Below are positions 32,530 through 42,788 of a stretch of 64,000 bases of DNA, one piece after another. The first letter of the stretch is position 1. Each line of letters starts with the position of its first letter. Both the position numbers and the translations under genes were made by a program. Below the pieces are notes generated by a model. It saw nothing but the letters and a program-made list of their open reading frames with translations, had not been told where the DNA came from and ran no database searches. The stretch lies in assembly GCA_032716605.1 (NCBI GenBank), contig CM064492.1, forward strand, positions 54,408,364-54,472,363, written 5' to 3'. Source of the stretch: Paralithodes platypus. Taxonomy: Eukaryota; Arthropoda; Malacostraca; Decapoda; Lithodidae.

Positions 32530-32828
32530 AGGAAGGAAGTATGGCCGCCAGGGGGACAGCGTCAGGAATCCACACGCAAGAAATCCATGCAGTGGGAAGC
32601 TTGAGTATAGCAAGTTTTAAGTAAATTTATTTTTTTATTTTTTACAAAGTTTTTTCGTAGTGAGTACCCAATCATAAAGACGATTCCATAAGAGAATACG
32701 CGTTGCACTTATGAGGTTAGTACTCCTGTCCTCCTGCGTGGTAGTTTCAAACTAGCGACCGCGGCATTTGATGGGAGACTATTATACAATAGGCATATCG
32801 TCAATGATGGAGGGGCCACTATTAAATA
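32530..32828 (-). repeat. DIRS copy 2 left inverted terminal repeat
   Basis: Inverted counterpart of 18,958-19,353. Ends at GGGGCCACTATTAAAT; the following ATTGGTTGTCC is flanking intron. No target duplication longer than the shared AAAT at the two ends, in line with recombinase-mediated insertion. Confidence 0.85.
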
Positions 32829-33570
32829 TTGGTTGTCCAGATTATCTGGACTAAATACTGTACCATTGTTCAGACATTTACCTCACTTGACATTTCATAT
32901 TAAATTTGCCCTTTGGATTTTATTCAAAAAGTAGAGGTAAGTTCCAGACAAGGTAGGTAATCTGAAAGTTACGGGTATCGGGATCTCCATGGTCTGAAAG
33001 AAAAGGGTTTTACTGTATTGATATAGGTGTGGTTAGGATAGGACGAATACCATTTGGAGACTTGGCTACAGTGTTCTAGTTATATTTACTTATTAAAACA
33101 GTAACTTTGAGCTACAGAAAGGTTTTGTTTAAACCTATGAGTGTGAGACTGGTGGGTCATGAGTAGTTTAACCTTTTTCAATCAGATAGCTCCAATTATT
33201 ATTGTTTTTATTCTAGTTATCTCCAGATGATTTTAGTTGGCTTAGGAAAGACCTGTTAAACTTACAGGGATCACAAATATAATCTTTGACCCTTTAATTC
33301 CTATACAGTATATCCTTTCTAAGCTGAGGCAAATAATCTGGCAGTAGCATTAATAAGCAAGAAAATCATGATGTAACTAACTAGACTAACCATGGCCAAC
33401 TAGTACCCCCACCACTGGTTTAAACTAAGGAGGTAGGTTGCTGTCTAATAGTGTCTCCAGTCATTGTTTGTCGGTTAGTTAGTTATTTTATGTGTACTAT
33501 ACATTTACTACGTGTGGTTAAGGGGGGTCACTGGGTTTTCTTTATCTTTCTCTCCTTTTATTATCTTTCC
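32829..33570 (+). other. Intron sequence between DIRS copy 2 and a foldback element
   Basis: AT-rich. 33,183-33,375 weakly resembles a dispersed repeat also seen near 34,560-34,730, 47,160-47,310 and 58,150-58,335 (words like CTTTCTAAGCTGA and CAGATAATTT). No gene. Confidence 0.45.
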
Positions 33571-33858
33571 CTGGCTTGTATCCATTTGGCCCCATTCAGC
33601 CAACTGTTTGAAGACTTTTATCCCCATCCAGGTGTCGATTTCTTCCTGGCGAGCGATAGTGAGCCAGCATATGTATGGAGCAATCCGGCTTCGCCGGAGA
33701 AATTGTTCTATCGAAAAATGTACAAATTTAGCTTGCTGTCAAAACAAAAATATATATATATGCTGGCTCGCTACTGCTCGCCAGGAAAATATTGACCACT
33801 GAATGGGGGTAAACGTCTTAAAATAGTAGGCTGAATGGAGCCGAATGGATACACGCCA
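33571..33858. mobile_element. Foldback element, copy 1
   Basis: Two arms of about 110 bp in inverted orientation. The left arm has CTGGCTTGTATCCATTTGG, TTCCTGGCGAGCGATAGTG and GAGCCAGCATAT; the right arm has ATATGCTGGCTCGCTACTG, GCTCGCCAGGAAAATATTG and CCGAATGGATACACGCC. A short centre carries GGCTTCGCCGGAG and an AT repeat. A close copy is at 60511-60750 and a diverged one near 17,525. Non-coding. Confidence 0.75.
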
Positions 33859-34861
33859 AAGAGAGAGGGAGAGAAGAAAAAGAAAAAGCGAGGTGGGCTC
33901 CCTTAAGCTCTCTTGTGATCTAGAAGGATATAGGCTCAATTGGCATTTAGTAGTGTATAGTACCAGTACTTAATTTGTCAAGCTGTTGAATTTGTATTTT
34001 TGTCCATAGAGAGTTATTATTTATAATGTTGACATTTTCATTTTGTCAGCATATTTAAATGTGTGTCTGTGATATTAGGCTCAGTCTCTCCTTTTTTGTA
34101 TTCACATACATCAAAAGTGTATTAAAATGTTATTTTTTTTGTATGGATATTTTTGTAGGACTGAGACTCAGGTCAGTTTCCATATCTGTAGCTCTTTGTA
34201 CTCTATTTTTTTTTACTATGGATTTATATATAGATGACTAATTTTGTTTGTCTGGTTGATGGTTTGGTTTGGGCTGAAGAGGGGACAGTATATTAGTTAT
34301 CTTAACTATGTGTATTAGCTGAATATTTGATGTAATTTTATATACCGTATAGGTTAAATGTGTTTTTATGAATTAGATCTCAGAGTTTTTAGATTCAATT
34401 TTCATATACTGATAAAATGTTTGATCATGCAGTAGTTGACGATGTTGGTGACTAAATGTTATATATCTATGTATGTTATATATGCCTATTTGTTTTTGCA
34501 CAGATTTATTATACAAAAATCAGTACGATATGGCCTTTCTTCCTTTAATCCTAGCTATCATTAAATGATATTATTATTTTAGTTTAGGAAGGATATGTGA
34601 GAATCAGAAGGTTAAATGAAAAAGTTTTTACCCCTTCGGTTCATAGAATTTCTTTCTAAGCTTAGCAAAATTGTCTAGTGTTAGCAAGAATATAATTGAA
34701 AAAGATGCCATCGTACTGAAGGAATAAATGCAGTATATTGGAAGTGTTAAAGGTATAGCTGAAGTGCAGACTGACATGAGTACCCTGGCCTCATAACAGT
34801 GCACACCTTTGATATATCTGCATAAGTTATCAATAGTATTGGTGCATGCATCATTATACAG
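33859..34861 (+). other. AT-rich intron
   Basis: No gene or clear element apart from a partial match (34,560-34,730) to the dispersed repeat noted at 58,150-58,335. Confidence 0.5.
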
Positions 34862-34863
34862 TA

Positions 34864-35798
34864 CAGTAAAACACCTTTTTCTCGTACCCCGGGGAGTCAG
34901 AAACCCCAGGCTTTTGGACTCTGCCTCTTTCGCACAAGGTCCAAAACCCCAATGTGAAAGTCCGGAATGTTGAAGTAAATTTGTTAAAAATGGTATTTAG
35001 TTCAAACCCATATCTCTCTTTATCTGGTAGGTGGGGACACCCATCATACTGTACTCATTCTGTGACCAATGTGTTGGTCAGAAAATGTATCTTTGCTGGA
35101 AAGTGTCCTGGGTCAGTGACCAGTTATATTTTCCAGCATCACTTCAAGTTGGTTGACAACATTACCTTGGGTATCAGTAAGGACATACAGCCCTTTAGTT
35201 GGGAGCAGTGTGCTATTCCCAGCGATCTCATATGGTCCCTGGAGGTGATAATGTAGTGCTGGGTTGCTGTTGGGGATTACCCTCTCTGTTTCCACAACCA
35301 CCTTTTGGTGACTAAGGCTCCAAGATGCATGCATGTATCTAAGCCTTTTCAAATACAATCATTTATTTTCTTATGGATTTTGAGCAGATCCTCTGCTAAT
35401 GTATGTTCCTCACCTGATTGATTTCGGACGTGGTCTCTTACTTTGGGGTTGACCATGTGAGGATTGCATTTGTGCCTGGGATTGTATCAAGGCTGTTGGA
35501 GAGTTGATGATTTATTTTAGTTTACAATATATACAGTCGAGGTTAATAAGTGTTGTCAGATATTTCACAAAGTTTCGGACACTGACCAATACTTTTGAGG
35601 GATAAGCACTTCTCCCAGTAACTATAAAGATACCAATAACAGTGTTTGAGCGAAAACCACTGGAATCTATGACAACACTTAATAACTCCGATTGTACGTA
35701 TGTATGAAACAAGGCATCAGAGCTGATTATGAATGAGATACTTCATATTTATGGGCAGGGTCCCCCCTAATGTCTCTTTAAAGAAAGGTGTTTTACTG
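34864..35798. mobile_element. TA-flanked inverted-repeat element (pogo-like)
   Basis: 935 bp with perfect inverted ends CAGTAAAACACCTTT / AAAGGTGTTTTACTG next to TA dinucleotides (34862-34863, 35799-35800). CAGT ends with TA flanks suggest a Tc1/mariner-pogo type non-autonomous element. A minus-strand stretch near 35,113-35,330 (LHYHLQGPYEI, GLYVLTDTQGNVV) looks like degraded coding sequence, perhaps the C-terminal end of an integrase; weak. A smaller element lies inside at 35534-35694. Confidence 0.65.
35534..35694. mobile_element. Small TA-flanked MITE nested in the pogo-like element
   Basis: 161 bp. Ends CAGTCGAGGTTAATAAGTG and, inverted, CAATCGGAGTTATTAAGTG, flanked by TA at 35532-35533 and 35695-35696. 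No ORF. Confidence 0.65.
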
Positions 35799-36087
35799 TA
35801 CAAACCAACTAACGACCAAGTCATTCCACCACTTTTTCCGGTGATTGATTTTTGTCAATTTAGTCCGTCAACTTCTGAATTTAAGCTTTATAAAAAATCA
35901 TACACCCACAATAGGCAGTTGCAAGCGACCTTCCCCTATGAATAAAACACTAATAATAAGATAGAGAATCAAATGAATTGCAATTGATTTGTTGTCATCC
36001 CCTCAGGGATCAAGGCGTCTGGCAATAGATAGATAGATCCCCCCAAAATAGTCTACCCTCAATCTAGTTGTTGTTGGATAACCTCAA

Positions 36088-36511
36088 ATTATAGGTTTGA
36101 CTCCTGTAAGGAGATAAAGAAAACCTAATATTTAGTAGTGGCCCCTCCATCATTGACGATTATGCCTATTACATAAGGCACCCTCTTCAAACACTCATTT
36201 ACCGTAGTTTGAATCTACCGCGCAGAGCATAAAAAATTGAGGAGCCTTCATCATGAGCGCACGCAACCTCACGCATGGTTCGTCATTATGAAATTGGGTA
36301 CTCACTACGAAAAAACTTCGTAAAAAATAACAAATAAAAAGAAAATAAGAATAACTATTCATAAGCTTTCCATAACTTCGTGGATGTACTTGTGTGGATC
36401 TTTAACCAGACGCTGACTTCAGGCGTCATTCTTCCTTCACTGACATATCAAGTAAACCAAAATCCTTGATACATCAACGAATGGGAAGGGGATGGTCGGG
36501 AGGGCCCCAGT
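36088..36511 (-). repeat. DIRS copy 3 right inverted terminal repeat
   Basis: Inverted match to 44370-44682 (for example CACTACGAAAAAACTTCG here against the same words reversed there) and to 5347-5771. Confidence 0.88.
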
Positions 36512-36609
36512 CGTCAATGATTACGGGGCCACTACTAAATATTAGGTTTTCTTTATCTCCTTACAGGAGTCAAACCTATAATTTATTAGTGACCCCTCCA
36601 TCATTGATG
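36512..36609 (-). repeat. DIRS internal complementary region (copy 3)
   Basis: CGTCAATGATTACGGGG through CCTCCATCATTGATG, 98 bp, the same length as in copy 1. Join of the two termini at CCTATAATTTATTAG. Confidence 0.88.
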
Positions 36610-37275
36610 ATTATGCCTGATATCTAAGACTGGAGGGGGACATTCGTAATCCTATCATAACTCTAGCAAACGCAGATAATCAAACAACCACATAGTATTC
36701 ATACTTTGTAAAAAAGATATATTTGTGTGCATAATACTTTATACAGCCTAAAAATATACAAAAAGGTGACAAGCAGGAGCGTGCTTCGAAGAAGCCTGCT
36801 TGGACAAAAAGGAGTTAACTCCGAGACACTGTACACAGAGCTGGTAGTTAAGAAGGCACCCCACTTAAAGTAAGTGGTGAAAAACAAAAAACATCAAAGT
36901 TTACATGTGTACATATAAACCCCATTAACTCTTGGATATAATTTGAAAAATATACCGTAAAGAGGTACTGTACTTACATTACACATACCAGCTGCGGCCG
37001 CAACTACTAAGATTTACTTAAAATTATATTGCTTCACAGCCAAAACTATTTACAACAAGCATTGTCTTTGAACTATGATTGGACGTTAGCACAATTTCCT
37101 GTAATGAATACTACAGAAAATTCTTTAAAATCACAGCACCTACACCCTGTATCACAGCTCGTAAGCTTCGCACACGTCCTCCGGCGGGGTCTAGGGTGTC
37201 CTATGTTACACTGACTGCACCCCCCCCCCCCTCTCTCTTTTCCTCATCTAAAATAATAAGTGACCCAGAGGCCAC
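36610..37275 (-). other. DIRS copy 3 3' untranslated region
   Basis: Non-coding. Run of 12 C at 37,220-37,231 (G on the sense strand), about 45 bases after the recombinase stop, next to GTTACACTGACTGCA that copy 1 shares. Confidence 0.75.
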
Positions 37276-38256
37276 CTAGACCCTCTGCCGTAAAGCTATA
37301 CATGGCATGGAAGGCCTGTCCAAAGCTACTGAAAGGTATCGAGTCAAAAAAGTATGATTAGAGGACCAGAGGTGCGTGGCTGCTATGTCCTCAACAGAAA
37401 AATTCTTAAGGAAACGTAAAGAGGTCGCCCATTTGCGTAAATCGTGAGCTCTACCCACAACGCCGGGATTACTTTCCTGAATGACGTTAACTAAGAGAGA
37501 AGCTAGTTTACGCTTCATAATGCGTTTACCCGTACTAGATACCCATAAAGCACCTTGTTGATTCCTAGGTGCGACCTTTAAATATTTGGTAAGCACTTGC
37601 ACTGGACATAAATTATGGTGCACCTTTCCCCTTTTCAATGCCGGCACTGTGAACTCTGAAAACACGTGATCACTGTGTTCATTCTTGGCGATGAACCCTG
37701 GGGAAGGAGCAATATGAATACAATCATTGAGCCTACCAAACCTGATGCAATTAGGTGTGTTGCTCATCGCCGCCAGCTCAGACACCCTGTTCCCGGTAGC
37801 TAAAGCCATAAGGAATACTGCCCTTTTTAAAAGTAAGTCAAAATCTGCAGTATTTTGGTACCGCCGGGAATGAAGCAATGACAACGCTTTGTCCAGAGAC
37901 CAGGTAGGCATGAGCTGACGGGGAGGTGGGCGGAGCTTAAAACATGCCTTCATGAAGCCGGTTTCCTCCGCTAGTGGTATGGTTAGACCCGTAATGTCCA
38001 GAAATGGCACCCTAATTGCTGTTAAGTGATTCTTTAACGTTACTACTGATAGCTGTTTCTGCTCAAACAGATAGTTTAAATAATTAAAAACCAAAGCCAC
38101 CGACGGCACGGATTGTTCTGTTTTGAGTATCCAAGAAGTAAAAGACTGCCAATGCGAATGATACTGTCTCTTAGTAGATTGTGTGTATTGATTCATGAAT
38201 TTATCGGTCACGGTTCTACCATACGGAGCTAGCCATTTGGCCTCCTGAATGTCCAT
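37276..38256 (-). CDS. DIRS tyrosine recombinase (copy 3), intact
   Basis: 326 residues, same length as copy 1, ATG at 38254-38256 (MDIQEAKWLAPYG), stop before 37276. Core motifs: FNYLNYLFEQKQLSVVTLKN, catalytic Arg in ATGNRVSELAAMS, RAHDLRKWATSLRF with His and Arg, HLWSSNHTFLTRYLSVAL with Trp and Tyr. It overlaps the end of the RT frame. It is the only undamaged ORF of this copy; the open frame further 5' (to 40383) is overlap with pol and gag, not recombinase. Confidence 0.92.
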   Translation of the reverse strand: MDIQEAKWLAPYGRTVTDKFMNQYTQSTKRQYHSHWQSFTSWILKTEQSVPSVALVFNYLNYLFEQKQLSVVTLKNHLTAIRVPFLDITGLTIPLAEETGFMKACFKLRPPPRQLMPTWSLDKALSLLHSRRYQNTADFDLLLKRAVFLMALATGNRVSELAAMSNTPNCIRFGRLNDCIHIAPSPGFIAKNEHSDHVFSEFTVPALKRGKVHHNLCPVQVLTKYLKVAPRNQQGALWVSSTGKRIMKRKLASLLVNVIQESNPGVVGRAHDLRKWATSLRFLKNFSVEDIAATHLWSSNHTFLTRYLSVALDRPSMPCIALRQRV

Positions 38257-40150
38257 AATGCAAAAGTCAGCGAGGTCTCTAGGTTGCCAATCGTGTCTAA
38301 GTGGAAATACCCGACCGGGAGCGACACCGGGTTCGGGCACCACGTCTTTAATTGCTGGTACCACGCCTGCGCCGGCCACAGGGGCGCGATTAATGAGACG
38401 ATGCCCCGATAATCCTGTAGTTTGTTTACTACTTGGCACATTAGAGAAGCGTCTGGCGGCGGAAACAGATAAATGGAACTCCACATGTTCCAGTCCGTCA
38501 CCAGTGCGTCGGGTCCTCCCGCCGGCGTGGTTGTCCGGCGGGTTAGGTACAGCGGGAGTTTGTGAGTCTCCTCGGACGCAAATAGATCCACTTGTGGACG
38601 GTAAGGCTTCGCAATCATTAGGTCGAAAATGTGTTGCTTGAGCGCCCATTCTACTGTTGTGCTCTGTCTCCGAGACAGAGCGTCTGCCCAGACGTTCGCT
38701 ACGCCGGGGAGATAAGAAGTGTGAAGCTGAATGTCCAGCTTGTCGGCTAGTACAAAAATCTTTTCTGACACGTTTAGCAACCTCCGAAATCGCGTTGACT
38801 CCTGTTTCTGAACGCAGTGAACCGCATTCAGATTGTCCATCCTGAAGGCCACCGAATTGCCCCGCAAAGAAAAGCCGTGAGCCTGAAGGAAATACAAGGG
38901 GACTAGTAACTCTTTGACATTTATGTGGGAGGATTCTGAATGGGACCAGAGACCTTGACCCTGGTGCCCTTGGTTTGACTGAAAGCCCCAACCTATCGTG
39001 CCTGACGCATCCGTGTCCACCCATACCGTCGGCGGAGGAGAGGTCCAAGACATGACTGAGTGCAATGTTTCCCTCTTCGCCCAGACCGCTAGTAAGGTGT
39101 GTATTAATTTTGGGATGGGCCATAATGTTTCCGCCGGCAATAGTGGAAAAAATTTGTTGCCCTCCAAAATTAAACGTTTGACTTTCAACCGGCCCAACTT
39201 TACAGTTAGTTGGATCCAGTTGAGAGAGCCGACCAGAGATTCCCAGACTCTCCGTGTCATAGTCAGACTGTGAAGAAACAGAAACAGTTTCTTGCGAAAC
39301 CTGTTCCGATTGTCCACACTCTGACTCGGAGTGAGAGCAGCTTTGTCCCAGACCAGCCCTATCCACTGAACCACTCGTGAGGGAACAAGGTTTGACTTTA
39401 CCAGGTTTACCTTGAATCCTAGAGTTTTTACATGAGTTAATGTTATGTTGACATGACTTATGCATAATTGTTCCGTGTCCGCCACCACCAGCCAGTCGTC
39501 TAGATACAACAAAATCCTGATCCCTTGTTGCAACAAGGGCATCAGGGCTTGCCGGACTAATTTCGTGAATATGCGAGGTGCTAGGTTTAAACCGAACGGC
39601 ATCCTCTGAAAGACATAAATCTAATGCATGATTCTTAATGCTAGAAAACGTTGAAACCGTTTGTTTACCGGGACGTGCCAATACGCGTCCGTCAGGTCTA
39701 AAGAACACATCCACCCTTCCGGCGGAAGTGTTAGCCTGATCTGATTCACTGTCAGCATCCGGAAGGATACGTTGTGAATTTGGAGGTTCAGATAAGACAG
39801 GTCTACGACCGGCCTCATCTGAACACTGTCCCTTTTGGGTACCAGAAAAAGTTTGGATGTAAAAACTGGGTAATTTTGGGGGACCGGGATGATAACATTC
39901 TTGGCCACCATCTCTTGGATCAGTGACACCACCTCTAATGAAACATAATATGCCTTTGTCAGCTGACGTAAGCGAGGTCGCCGGAGCCACTGCCAGGTGA
40001 TGCCTTTGCGTGCCACCATCCTCGCCCATGTGTTTAAAGGCCATGCGCGATGATTCGCCCGGAATGACCCAGTTAGCAGACAAGGGTTCGCCGGCTGGAC
40101 TACCCCCTGAGCCACTCGCCGGGAGATCGGCCCTGGGAGTGAGGAAGACC
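38229..40150 (-). pseudogene. DIRS copy 3 RT/RNase H with one nonsense codon
   Basis: Open except for a TAG between LALRIMH and YVFQRMPFGLNLAP (near 39,610; Gln in copy 1). Motifs: KLFLVPKRDSVQMRPVVDLS, WMCSLDLTDAYWHVPVNKRF, active site YLDDWLVVADTEQL, RNase H WVDTDASGTIGWGF, MDNLNAVHCVQKQ, WADALSRRQS, then VDLFASEETHKLPLYL and LFPPPDASLMCQVV of the DIRS C-terminal domain. Ends in the recombinase start. A single C-to-T type change would explain the stop. Confidence 0.9.
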
Positions 40151-42788
40151 TTAGTTTTTTGGTGGTGGTGGTGGTGGTGGAAGTTTAGACGACTGGCCGG
40201 GTTTGGCTGGAGACGGGCCCTGACCCGGACTTTGATACCTCTGTCTTTTATGGGTACCTGAAGACTTTCCCTGCCTGTATCTGTACTGACCTTGGGTGGA
40301 AGAGGATTTAGGCAAATGAAAGGATTTCGCCCCACCAGACTGAGCTTTAGCGACTGGTTTGGGCTTGGTAAAAGTGAAAGCATGTTTCTGAGACGGGGCG
40401 GGACTGTGCTTCAAGGCCTGAGCTATGTTAAACACCGTCCTCCACACCTCCGGGGACATTAAAGAGGCAGTTAGAACTGGGGACATTACTACCTGATTAG
40501 CAATCTTATCCGGGAGCTTTCGGACTAGAGACATCCTTAGATCTTGTCTTGTCGGCCTCTAACAAGGCCGTGCGTATATCTCCTAGTGACTGAATAGAAG
40601 TTTGGAGAAGTAAGCGTCTAGATAGTTCGATTGCCTTTCGAACTTCTGTGTCCGCTATCGCCTGAGCAGATCTTAGCATAGATTTGGCTACTTGTTGCAT
40701 AACAATATACTGAGAAAATAGTCTGTACGCCTTACCCCGTAGCCTAAACTCCCGGTCTAGGTGAGCAGTGGAAGGTGTAGAGAAAGGATCTTTAAGCTCG
40801 CATAGATTAATTTTAGGGGCAGCTAAAAAGGCAAAGAGAGCAGAGGGAACTCCGCCGGCAGAGTATACTGGGAGAGAGAACCAAGAATGGCTCTCTTGTG
40901 GAATTTGGTGTGAAGCTTTAGAAGTGAATGTGGTTGCAAAGTGTTGCGCCTCGACTTCCCAGTCCACCCAAGGTCCCGAACCCAATTGCTCCACCTTCAA
41001 AACTGGATTCGCGGCTGAGTCAGTAAATGTCTTTAATCCCAACTCAGGGGTTAGAGCTGACAGCGCTTTGATATCATTGAATCCATCATGTTTTGTCCAG
41101 TCCAAAAACAGTTTTGAAGCTGATGCAGGGGGTAGGGCAGGTGTAGAAGAATATACAAAATAGTCATGAGTATAATAGTTGGGGATGGCCTTAATACTAA
41201 CATCAAGTACATTTCCCAGCATATCAAGAGCCCTTAACTTCCTAGATTTATTTCCTTGGATTACCTACTCTCGTGGTACCGGAAGCTCCCCTGACATAGT
41301 GGACTGTGCTGCCTCTGGCTTTGTTGGTACCAGTGATACCCACGAATCGTCTGGCCCGTATAAGAGAGGCATAGCCCCTTTTCTGACCGGGGCTTTGTCT
41401 AATGGGGGAGGATTTACGTCTGGTACTACTCGCACATTGGAAGTAGTTAGTGCCGCCGAAGTTGGCCTAGTAACAATAGTAGGTGATACAAGGGGAGTGA
41501 GCGGAGTTTGTGTCAAAGTAACGGAAGTAGCCAGAGGTCGGACAGTCGATGTTGGCGTGGGAGCTCCCAGACCAACCATAGGAGGCTCCGGTTGCTGGCC
41601 AAAAAACTTAGTTAAAGCACTCGCTAATAACCCATCAATCTCATCCGCCGTGACAAAATGAGCAGATGAAGAACTATTAGGTGAAATATCCCTATTCTGA
41701 GAGTTATCTTCATTACCCACCTCAGAAATAATAGACCCATCATCCCCGGCCTCCGGTCCCTCCTGAGAGGATTCCGCCGAGGCGGGGGCCCCTTGCCATG
41801 TTAAGTCAGGGATGGAAGACGGTGTCTCCGCGTCCCGGTGGACTTCAGCCTCTACCTGAGTTGCCTGAGACGGCAGAGAGCTGTCCCGCCATGGCTGGGA
41901 GTACCTCCAAACTCCCCGGCCTTGGTCGGAACTTACTTGGGAGCCAGGCCCCACCCCAATGACTGAGCCGTCACTCGAGCCCTCTCGCGGATTATCACTG
42001 CCGGGAGAACCCTCTAAATCTAAAGTGAGAATATTATTATTTGGGGACACTATGTCCGCCGGAATATCCCCGACCACAGTCTCTGACTCCATTTCCGACC
42101 TGTCAGATTGGACTTGAGACATGTCGGGAGTAGAGGCAGAAAGCGAGATTCGAGGCTCCGGCGAACGCCGGGAGGACTTTCGTACATGAGACTCTTTTTT
42201 AGAAGACTTGTGACTCCGCCTCGACTTTGATGTATCACTAGAACTATCCTTGGTCTTGTCTGTCTTTCTCTTCTTCCGCGAAGGTGAAGTCGAGTGACTA
42301 TGTGTCTGCTTTCTGAGAGGAGACCGTGACCTGGACCTAGCTCTTGATTCCGAAGTCGTCGCCGGGGGAGACGGCTCTCGCGGTCTCTTAGATGTGCCGG
42401 GAGAGGCAAGAAGCTCTTTAACCAGCCCAGCCTCTGCCGGCTTAGTGACTTTACTTCGGGAAGGAGGACGTTTAATTGGGGGGTACTAAACCAACAAACG
42501 GTCCCACAGAAGTACGTTATCACACTGCAATGCTTTATGAGCCACTGCAGTCTCATAATTAGTAAGAAGTTGTCGGACCCCGCGTAATGCAACCGCCGCG
42601 GCCAGATTGTCGTGCTGTAATACTTTAATACCCAGCTGACTACAAAACGTACAATTCTTTGTGACCCACAAACCCCTTGATCGGTCTAAGCATTTGACAC
42701 AACGAATGCACAGAGTGTGCGCAAAAATAGGGATTCCGGAACATGAGGGTGTTGAGCAAAGAGCAAAAACAGGGGCTAGAGCAGCCAT
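40151..42788 (-). pseudogene. DIRS copy 3 gag, two stops and a frameshift
   Basis: ATG at 42788 gives an N-terminal Cys/His-rich part (CSTPSC, FAHTLCIRCVKCLD, CTFCSQL) that may bind zinc. A TAG follows near 42,488, then an Arg/Ser-rich stretch (SRARSRSRSPLRK), acidic Ser-rich linkers, and a second TAG near 41,266 where copy 1 has Trp (REWVIQG). The capsid-like part contains FVYSSTPALPPASASKLF and HLDREFRLRGKAYRLFSQYI. A frameshift near 40,545 precedes a basic tail ending in seven Pro encoded by a CCA/CCN repeat. This basic tail is what copy 1 lacks. Confidence 0.85.

Larger units (their letters stand above)
18958..32828 (-). mobile_element. DIRS1-like retrotransposon, copy 2 (family II), broken by nested insertions
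   Basis: About 13.9 kb including inserts. Minus-strand order: left terminal repeat (about 32,530-32,828), CGCCGG-rich leader, gag (about 28,250-30,750), RT/RNase H (26,111-28,076), recombinase (23,739-26,138), 3' UTR, internal complementary region (23,149-23,244) and right terminal repeat (18,958-19,353). The termini are those joined in the internal complementary region: right end TTATAGGTTTGATTCCC and left end GGGGCCACTATTAAAT. Terminal repeats differ from copies 1 and 3 (CCCGGAGGGAAGT where those have CTGTAAGGAGATA), so it is a separate family. Inserts: LINE B with LINE C, and TTAA elements at 20893, 21898, 23858 (with 24316 inside) , 25074 and 31414. Every ORF has stops or frameshifts. Confidence 0.88.

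Noticed and set aside
32312..32620. Open frames in the copy 2 leader as a small DIRS protein
   Set aside because: No counterpart in copy 3 and no recognisable motif; they overlap the terminal repeat.
35113..35358. A host gene exon on the minus strand
   Set aside because: It lies inside a TA-flanked transposon and lacks convincing splice sites; at most a transposon coding remnant.
38257..40383. Long open frame 5' of the copy 3 recombinase
   Set aside because: Same situation: overlap with pol and gag in another frame, translated as low-complexity sequence.
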